Positions 36,578 through 41,977 of a stretch of DNA of 41,977 bases are shown here, piece after piece. How positions within the stretch are numbered: position 1 is the stretch's first letter; the number at the start of each line of letters is the position of its first letter. The stretch covers positions 1-41,977 of the forward strand of contig NYZD01000173.1 of the NCBI GenBank assembly GCA_002685935.1, in the 5' to 3' direction. Under the pieces are notes generated by a model, which made no database searches, was not told the DNA's origin, and saw only the letters and a program-made list of their open reading frames with translations. The DNA is from Planctomycetaceae bacterium (GTDB taxonomy: Bacteria > Planctomycetota > Phycisphaerae > Phycisphaerales > Zrk34). Both the position numbers and the translations under genes were made by a program.

Positions 36578-37972
36578 ATGCTCAGCGAAGTCTTCAAAGC
36601 CTACGACATCCGCGGCGTCTACCCCCGCCAACTCGATGACAAAATCGCCCGACGCATCGGCTGCGCCACCGGCCTTTACCTCAAACAACAGCTCACCGGC
36701 CGAGACGCCTCCGACCCCATGCTCCAGCACGTCGTCGTCGGCCGTGACATGCGCAAATCCAGCCCCCGACTCGCCAACGCCCTCATCCACGGCCTCCGCG
36801 CCGCCGACATGAATGTCCTCGACGTCGGCATGGTCGATACCTCGTTCATCTACTTCGCCATCAACCACCTCGGCTGCGCCGGCGGCATCCAGACCACCGC
36901 CAGCCACAACCCGCCCCAATACAACGGCTTCAAAATCAGCGGTCGACACGCCGCCCCCATCGGTTCCACCACCGGCCTTGATGACATCAAGCGCAAAGCC
37001 GCCGCCCTCCGCAAGGATCCCGTCAAGAACCCCGATACCCGCGTCGAGCAGCGCGACCTCTGGGATGACTACCGCCAACACGTCCGCAGCTTCCTCACCC
37101 TCAAACGCCCCCTCACCGTCGTCGCCGATGCCTCCAACGGCATGGCCGGCCGCGTCCTGCCCGAAGTCTTCGATGGCGTCGACGACCTCGACCTCATCTC
37201 CCTGAACCTCGAGATGGCCGGCAAGTTCGCCCACGACCCCAATCCCCTCGTCGCCAAGAACATGATCCCCACCCAACAGGCCGTGCGAAAACACAAAGCC
37301 GACCTCGGTGTCTGCTTCGACGGTGACGCCGACCGCTGCATCCTCACCGACGAAAACGGCGACATCATCGGCTGCGACCTCCTCGGCGCACTCATGGCCA
37401 AGCACTTCCTCAAATCTCATCCCGGCCAACCCGTCGTCTACGATCTCCGTTCCAGCAAAGCGCTCATGGAGACCGTCAACGACCTCGGCGGACAACCCAT
37501 CCGCGCCCGCGTCGGCCACGTCTTCATCAAACAGATCATGCGCGAACTCAACGGCCTGTTCGGCGCCGAACTCTCCGGCCACTCCTACTTCCGCGATAAC
37601 TTCTACGCCGACTCCGGATTCATCACCTTCGCCACCGCCCTCACCATCCTCTCCAACACCACCAGACCCCTCAGCAAACTCATTAAACCGTTTGCCCGCT
37701 ACGCCCAGTCCGGCGAAACCAATTTTGAAGTCGAAGACAAGGACGAAATGATCGCCCGCCTCCGCAAAACCTATCGCGGCCGCGGCGAAATCGACGATCT
37801 CGACGGCATCACTATCGACGCCATGAAACCCGAAGGCTGGTGGTTCAACGTTCGCAAATCAAACACCGAACCCATGCTCCGACTCAACCTCGAAACACGC
37901 AACGCCAAACTCCTCAGCACCATGCTCGCCGAGCTCACCGAAATGATGGGCCAGCCCGTCGAAGGACATTAA
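36578..37972 (+). CDS. Phosphomannomutase/phosphoglucomutase (alpha-D-phosphohexomutase)
   Basis: 464 residues with the four-domain phosphohexomutase pattern: N-terminal FKAYDIRGVYP, active-site phosphoserine S109 in TTASHNPPQYNGFK, Mg-binding DGDADRC at 248-254, sugar-specificity loop GAELSGHSYFRDN and phosphate-binding RKSNTEPMLRL near the C terminus. It interconverts hexose 1- and 6-phosphates (mannose and/or glucose) for polysaccharide and nucleotide-sugar synthesis, like AlgC/ManB. ATG 36578 has AGGA ten bases upstream. It lies directly before glutamine synthetase, with a 42-base gap. Confidence 0.93.
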   Translation: MLSEVFKAYDIRGVYPRQLDDKIARRIGCATGLYLKQQLTGRDASDPMLQHVVVGRDMRKSSPRLANALIHGLRAADMNVLDVGMVDTSFIYFAINHLGCAGGIQTTASHNPPQYNGFKISGRHAAPIGSTTGLDDIKRKAAALRKDPVKNPDTRVEQRDLWDDYRQHVRSFLTLKRPLTVVADASNGMAGRVLPEVFDGVDDLDLISLNLEMAGKFAHDPNPLVAKNMIPTQQAVRKHKADLGVCFDGDADRCILTDENGDIIGCDLLGALMAKHFLKSHPGQPVVYDLRSSKALMETVNDLGGQPIRARVGHVFIKQIMRELNGLFGAELSGHSYFRDNFYADSGFITFATALTILSNTTRPLSKLIKPFARYAQSGETNFEVEDKDEMIARLRKTYRGRGEIDDLDGITIDAMKPEGWWFNVRKSNTEPMLRLNLETRNAKLLSTMLAELTEMMGQPVEGH

Positions 37973-38014
37973 CGTCCCCGCGCTCGTCCCCATCGCCGCC
38001 TGCAGGAGCACTGC

Positions 38015-39427
38015 ATGACCCCCAAACAGCTCGTCCAACTCATCAAACGCGACAGCATCGAGTTCATCGACCTGCGCTTCATGGACTTCCCCGGTCGTTG
38101 GCAGCACAAGATGTACGAAGCCGTCGACCTCAACGAAGACAAACTCGCCGATGGACTCGGCTTCGACGGCTCATGCATCCGCGGCTGGAGCGCCATCAAT
38201 GAAGCCGACATGCTTCTCGTCCCCGTCCTCGATACCGCCCGCGTCGATCCCTTCTACGATCGCCCCACCCTCAGCATGATCGCCGACATCAAGGACCCCG
38301 TCACCCGAAAGGAATTCTCCCGCGATCCTCGATCCGTCGCTCGCAAAGCGCAACGCTACATGAAGACCACCAAGATCGCCGACGCCGCGATGTTCAGCCC
38401 CGAAATGGAGTTCTTCGTCTTCGACAACGTCTCCTACGACCAGACCGTCAACGCCGCCACTTACCGCGTCGACTCCAGCGAAGGCATGTGGAACCGCGGC
38501 AACGACGACCCCACCAATCTCGGCAATCAAATCCGCCTCCGCGAAGGCTACTTCCCCGTCCCGCCCATCGACACCCTCGGCAATCTCCGCAATGAAATGG
38601 TCGACGTCCTCAAACAGATGGGCATCCCCGTCGTCAGCCACCACCACGAAGTCGCCACCGGCGGCCAGTGCGAAATCGATCTCGCCCACCTCGATCTCGT
38701 CGCCATGGCCGACGTCTGCATGATGTACAAGTACGTCGTCAAAAACGTCGCCGCCCGCCACGGCAAAGTCGTCACCTTCATGCCCAAGCCTCTCTACCAG
38801 GACAACGGCTCCGGCATGCACACACACTTCTCACTATGGAAGTCCGGCAAGCCCCTTATGAGCGGCCGCCACTACGCCGGCCTCTCCCAGCTCGGCCTCT
38901 ACGCCGTCGGCGGCATCCTCCGCCACGCCCCCGCCCTCCTCGCCTTCACCAACCCCACCACCAACAGCTACAAACGCCTCGTCCACGGTTACGAAGCCCC
39001 CGTCTATCTCACCTACTCCTCGCGCAGCCGCGCTTCCGCCGTCCGCGTCCCCGTCTACCACAACACCCCCGAAACCAAACGCGTCGAAATCCGCTTCCCC
39101 GATTGTTCCGCCAATCCCTACCTCGCCTTCGCCGCCCTGCTCATGGCCGCCCTTGACGGCGTCCGCCACAAGATCGACCCCGGCGATCCCCTCGATCGCG
39201 ACATGACCGATCTCACCGAAGACGAAATCCTTGACCTCTCCACCACCCCCGCCAACCTCGATGAAGCCCTCGACGCCCTCGCCGCCGATCACGATTTCCT
39301 CCTCGCCGGCGACGTGTTCAACAGCGATCTCATCCGCTTCTGGATCAAATACAAACGCGAAATCGAAGCCGCCGAACTCCACAGCCGACCCCACCCCTAC
39401 GAGTTCTGCATGTACTTCGACATCTGA
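38015..39427 (+). CDS. glnA: Glutamine synthetase type I, adenylylation Tyr replaced
   Basis: 470 residues, the size and end-to-end layout of type I-beta glutamine synthetase. Motifs: FMDFPGRWQHK, LGFDGSCIRGW, PEMEFFVFD, catalytic-site EGYFPVPPIDTLGNLRNEMV, GGQCEIDL, GSGMHTHFSLWK, YEAPVYLTYSSRSRAS and VEIRFPDCSANPYLAFAAL. It makes glutamine from glutamate, ammonia and ATP. In E. coli the regulatory Tyr397 sits in NLYDL; the aligned segment here is RDMTDL with Thr398, so control by AMPylation at that site is lost or replaced. AGGAG lies six bases before the ATG, and CMYFDI closes the protein, as expected. Confidence 0.95.
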   Translation: MTPKQLVQLIKRDSIEFIDLRFMDFPGRWQHKMYEAVDLNEDKLADGLGFDGSCIRGWSAINEADMLLVPVLDTARVDPFYDRPTLSMIADIKDPVTRKEFSRDPRSVARKAQRYMKTTKIADAAMFSPEMEFFVFDNVSYDQTVNAATYRVDSSEGMWNRGNDDPTNLGNQIRLREGYFPVPPIDTLGNLRNEMVDVLKQMGIPVVSHHHEVATGGQCEIDLAHLDLVAMADVCMMYKYVVKNVAARHGKVVTFMPKPLYQDNGSGMHTHFSLWKSGKPLMSGRHYAGLSQLGLYAVGGILRHAPALLAFTNPTTNSYKRLVHGYEAPVYLTYSSRSRASAVRVPVYHNTPETKRVEIRFPDCSANPYLAFAALLMAALDGVRHKIDPGDPLDRDMTDLTEDEILDLSTTPANLDEALDALAADHDFLLAGDVFNSDLIRFWIKYKREIEAAELHSRPHPYEFCMYFDI

Positions 39428-39502
39428 ATCCCCGCCCGTCTTCCGCTCCCGCCCCGCCTGCGGTACGCTGGTCAAATCAGGGCTTCTACTTGAGGATTAG
39501 CC

Positions 39503-41047
39503 ATGCCGCACCTCCTCGGCATCGACATCGGAACATCCGGCACCAAGGCGCTGATCTGCACCAACCGCGGCAAGGTCCTCGCCACCGCCACCGCCGACCA
39601 CGACATCGCCTCCCCCAAGCCCGGCTGGTCCGAGCAGGATCCCCGCCAATGGTGGACCGCGACCTGCAAAGCGACCAAACAGGCCCTCAAAAAAGCCAAA
39701 GTCAAACCCGCCACCATCAAAGGCATCGGCCTCAGCGGACAGATGCACGGCTCGGTCTTCCTCGCCGATGACGGCCCCGAATCCGCCCAGCCCCTCCGCC
39801 CCGCGCTGCTCTGGAACGATCAACGCACCGTCGCCGAATGTGCCGACCTCGAAAAAGCCGCCGGCGGCCGACGCAAGCTCATCGAGATGACCGGCAACCC
39901 CGCCCTCACCGGTTTCACCGCCCCCAAAATCCTCTGGGTCCGCAAGCGCGAACCCCGCATCTTCGAAAAAACCCGGCACATCCTCCTGCCCAAAGACTAC
40001 ATCCGTTTCCGCATGACCGGCGAATACGCCACCGAAGTTGGCGACGCCTCCGGCACGTCCCTCCTCGATCCTAAGATGCGCGCCTGGAACAAAACCCTCA
40101 TCCGCAAACTTGATCTCGACCCCGCCCTCCTGCCGCGCTGCTACGAAAGCCACGAAGTCTCCGGGCAACTCACCACCCGTGCCGCCGACGCCCTCGGCCT
40201 CAAAGCCGGCACCCCCGTCGTCGGCGGCAGCGGCGATCAACCCGCCGGCGCCGTCGGCAACGGCATCGTCACCACCGGCATCGTCAGCGCCACCATGGGC
40301 ACCAGTGGCGTCGTCTTCGCCCACGCCGACCGACCCATCTACGATCCACGCGGCCGCGTCCACACCATGTGCTCCGCCGTCGCCGGAAAATGGTGCGTCT
40401 TCGGCTGCATGCTCTCCGCCGGCGGCTCCTTCCAATGGTTCCGCAATCAGCTCGGACAAACCGAAGTCGCCGCCGCCAAACGCAAACGCGTCGACCCCTA
40501 CGAACTGCTCATCGCCCAGGCCGAATCCGAACCCCCCGGCTCCGAAGGCCTCATGTTCCTGCCCTACCTCACCGGCGAACGCTGCCCCTACCCCGATCCC
40601 GACGCCCGCGGCGCTTGGATCGGCCTCACCGCTCGCTCCACCCGATCCGCCATGATCCGCGCCATCCTCGAAGGCGTCACCTGCGGCATGAACGACGCCG
40701 TACAGATCATTCGCGGCATGAAAATCCCCGTCAATACCATCCGCCTCTCCGGAGGCGGCGCGCGTAGCGCATTCTGGCGCCAACTCCAAACCGACATCTA
40801 CAACACCCCCACCGCCGTGATCAACACCGAAGAAGGCCCCGCCTTCGGCGTCGCCATCCTCGCTGGCGTCGGCACCGGTGTCTGGAAAGATGTCCCCGAA
40901 GCCGCCAACGCCGTCATCCGCGAGGTCACCCACCACCAACCCAACCCCGACACCGCCCGCTTCTATCAAAAGGTCTACCGCCAGTACCGCCGCCTCTATC
41001 CCGCACTGCGCGATCAGTTCCCCCGCCTCGCCAAACTCAACCCATGA
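39503..41047 (+). CDS. xylB: Xylulokinase (FGGY family)
   Basis: 514 residues, FGGY sugar kinase. N-terminal GIDIGTSGTKALI, then GWSEQDPRQWW, IGLSGQMHGSVFL (xylulokinase hallmark), ALLWNDQRT, LPKDYIRFRMTGEY, the catalytic Asp in GGSGDQPAGAVGNGI, and the C-terminal LSGGGARSAFWRQLQ and EGPAFGVAILAGVG nucleotide-binding motifs. It phosphorylates D-xylulose to xylulose 5-phosphate in the pentose phosphate pathway. No xylose isomerase or regulator is visible nearby. GAGGA lies seven bases before ATG 39503. The stop overlaps the ATG of the MscS gene (ATGA), although the functional link is unclear. Confidence 0.93.
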   Translation: MPHLLGIDIGTSGTKALICTNRGKVLATATADHDIASPKPGWSEQDPRQWWTATCKATKQALKKAKVKPATIKGIGLSGQMHGSVFLADDGPESAQPLRPALLWNDQRTVAECADLEKAAGGRRKLIEMTGNPALTGFTAPKILWVRKREPRIFEKTRHILLPKDYIRFRMTGEYATEVGDASGTSLLDPKMRAWNKTLIRKLDLDPALLPRCYESHEVSGQLTTRAADALGLKAGTPVVGGSGDQPAGAVGNGIVTTGIVSATMGTSGVVFAHADRPIYDPRGRVHTMCSAVAGKWCVFGCMLSAGGSFQWFRNQLGQTEVAAAKRKRVDPYELLIAQAESEPPGSEGLMFLPYLTGERCPYPDPDARGAWIGLTARSTRSAMIRAILEGVTCGMNDAVQIIRGMKIPVNTIRLSGGGARSAFWRQLQTDIYNTPTAVINTEEGPAFGVAILAGVGTGVWKDVPEAANAVIREVTHHQPNPDTARFYQKVYRQYRRLYPALRDQFPRLAKLNP

Positions 41048-41977
41048 AAACCCCTCGCCGCCACATCCTGCGATCACCCCGCGCCATCGCGTGCCTCACA
41101 ACATTCATTTGCGTTTTCGCCGTGATCGCCGTCGCACCATCCACAGCGTTCGCCCAGGATCCCGCCAGCGGCGAAACCGACCCGCCCGACGACATCGTCA
41201 CCAGAATCTGGGAATACGAACTCTTCAGCGTTGGCGAAACCACCATCCGCGTCAATCAGATTGTCACCGCCATCCTCTTGGTCATCGTCGGCGTCATCAT
41301 CAGCCGCTGGATCACCCGGCTCCTGCGCTCCCGACTCCAGAGACGCGGGCACATCGACCCCAACACCGCCGCCGCCATCGAAAAAATCCTCTTCTACCTC
41401 CTCGCCGTCACCGTCCTCATGGTCGGCTTGCAGGTCGTCCACGTCCCCCTCACCGCCTTCACCGTCTTCGGCGGGGCCGTCGCCATCGGCGTCGGCTTCG
41501 GCGCGCAAAACCTCATCAACAACTTCATCAGTGGCCTCATCCTCATGCTCGAGCGCCCCGTCCGCATCGGCGACCTCGTCGAAATAGACGATCACATCGG
41601 ACGCGTCGAGTCCATCGGCGGACGTTGCACCAACATCCGACGCACCGACGGCGTCGACCTCCTCGTCCCCAACTCCGCACTCCTCGAAAACAACGTCATC
41701 AACTGGACCCTCTCCGACAAGCACATCCGCACCAAACTCACCGTCGGCGTCATCTACGGCTCGCCCACCGATGTCGTCGCCAAGCTCATCCGACAGGCCG
41801 TCGAGGGACACCAACGCGTCCTCAAAACACCTGACCCCATCCTCCTGTTCGAGGAGTTCGGCGACAACGCCCTCATCTTCGATATCTATTTCTGGGCCGA
41901 GGTCGAACGCGAAATGGACCTACGCGAAATCAAAAGCGACCTCCGCTTCGAGATCGACCGCCTCTTCCGCGATGCCG
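41044..41977 (+). CDS. MscS-family mechanosensitive channel, 3' end missing
   Basis: 311 residues are visible before the right edge. A cleavable-type signal (about 1-38, ending STAFAQ) is followed by a short periplasmic segment, two or three transmembrane helices (about 70-90 and 115-150) and the MscS pore helix and domain: GGAVAIGVGFGAQNLINNFI, SGLILMLERPVRIGD, GRVESIGGRCTNIRRTDG and VPNSALLENNVINW. This channel releases solutes during hypo-osmotic shock. The N-terminal signal makes it a short MscS with an exported N terminus. It is coupled to xylB by a 4-base overlap, and the cut is likely close to the normal C terminus. Confidence 0.9.
   Translation, partial: MKTPRRHILRSPRAIACLTTFICVFAVIAVAPSTAFAQDPASGETDPPDDIVTRIWEYELFSVGETTIRVNQIVTAILLVIVGVIISRWITRLLRSRLQRRGHIDPNTAAAIEKILFYLLAVTVLMVGLQVVHVPLTAFTVFGGAVAIGVGFGAQNLINNFISGLILMLERPVRIGDLVEIDDHIGRVESIGGRCTNIRRTDGVDLLVPNSALLENNVINWTLSDKHIRTKLTVGVIYGSPTDVVAKLIRQAVEGHQRVLKTPDPILLFEEFGDNALIFDIYFWAEVEREMDLREIKSDLRFEIDRLFRDA

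Noticed and set aside
39497-41077. 526-residue reading frame on the minus strand opposite xylB
   Set aside because: It is rich in Gly, Val, Asp and Glu and mirrors the C-ending codons of xylB. No domain is recognisable, and the plus-strand frame is a clear xylulokinase.

Overview
This is a GC-rich window (coding third positions mostly C or G) from a respiring bacterium. The best guess is Planctomycetota, probably class Phycisphaerae. The reasons are a complete Alternative Complex III locus joined to a caa3-type oxidase locus, and protein styles such as the B12-domain protein with a GPD-QQ-EEL motif, DUF1802 and a YetA-like glycan enzyme. The taxonomy is inference; no rRNA or tRNA gene was seen. 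Almost all of the window is coding and codon use is uniform, with no insertion sequence, integrase, CRISPR array or obvious transferred island.

Layout. 1-2.75 kb: a truncated membrane-protein gene reads leftward off the edge, divergent from ctaB (heme O synthase), which is translationally coupled to a DUF3179 gene. 2.75-3.95 kb: a convergent MFS transporter. 4.0-18.3 kb: one long co-directional respiratory cluster behind a strong sigma70-like promoter. It holds actA-actF (quinol:cytochrome c oxidoreductase, Alternative Complex III), a small one-helix protein of unknown function, a SCO1-type copper chaperone, caa3 oxidase subunits II, I, III and IV, and a second subunit-III-like protein. Many junctions are 4-base stop/start overlaps. 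Together with ctaB and ubiE (quinone methylation, 22.6 kb) this supplies quinone, heme and copper handling and the enzymes for electron flow from menaquinol or ubiquinol to oxygen.

18.3-24.7 kb: a DUF1802 protein, a tRNA-binding (MetG-beta/Trbp111-like) protein, a SurA/PpiD-like chaperone, an M48 metalloprotease lipoprotein, ubiE, then a 526-base gap that holds a candidate structured RNA, then a cobalamin-domain-like protein lacking the usual histidine ligand. A perfect 12-bp terminator hairpin closes this block.

24.7-41.98 kb: mainly housekeeping and carbohydrate genes. They are a YpdA-like flavoprotein, a YetA/PcRGLX-like glycan enzyme with a Gfo/Idh/MocA oxidoreductase, an adenylate kinase-like protein, a lipoprotein coupled to scpB, an ASCH-domain protein coupled to nadC, AMMECR1 coupled to rsmG, a DinG-type helicase, a phosphomannomutase/phosphoglucomutase, glutamine synthetase, xylulokinase, and an MscS channel cut by the right edge.

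The points most worth following up are the structured leader 5' of the B12-like gene, the glutamine synthetase without its adenylylation tyrosine, the DUF3179 protein and the 125-residue protein wired into the respiratory genes, the ASCH protein with an added C-terminal domain, and the in-frame DNA duplication at the left edge.
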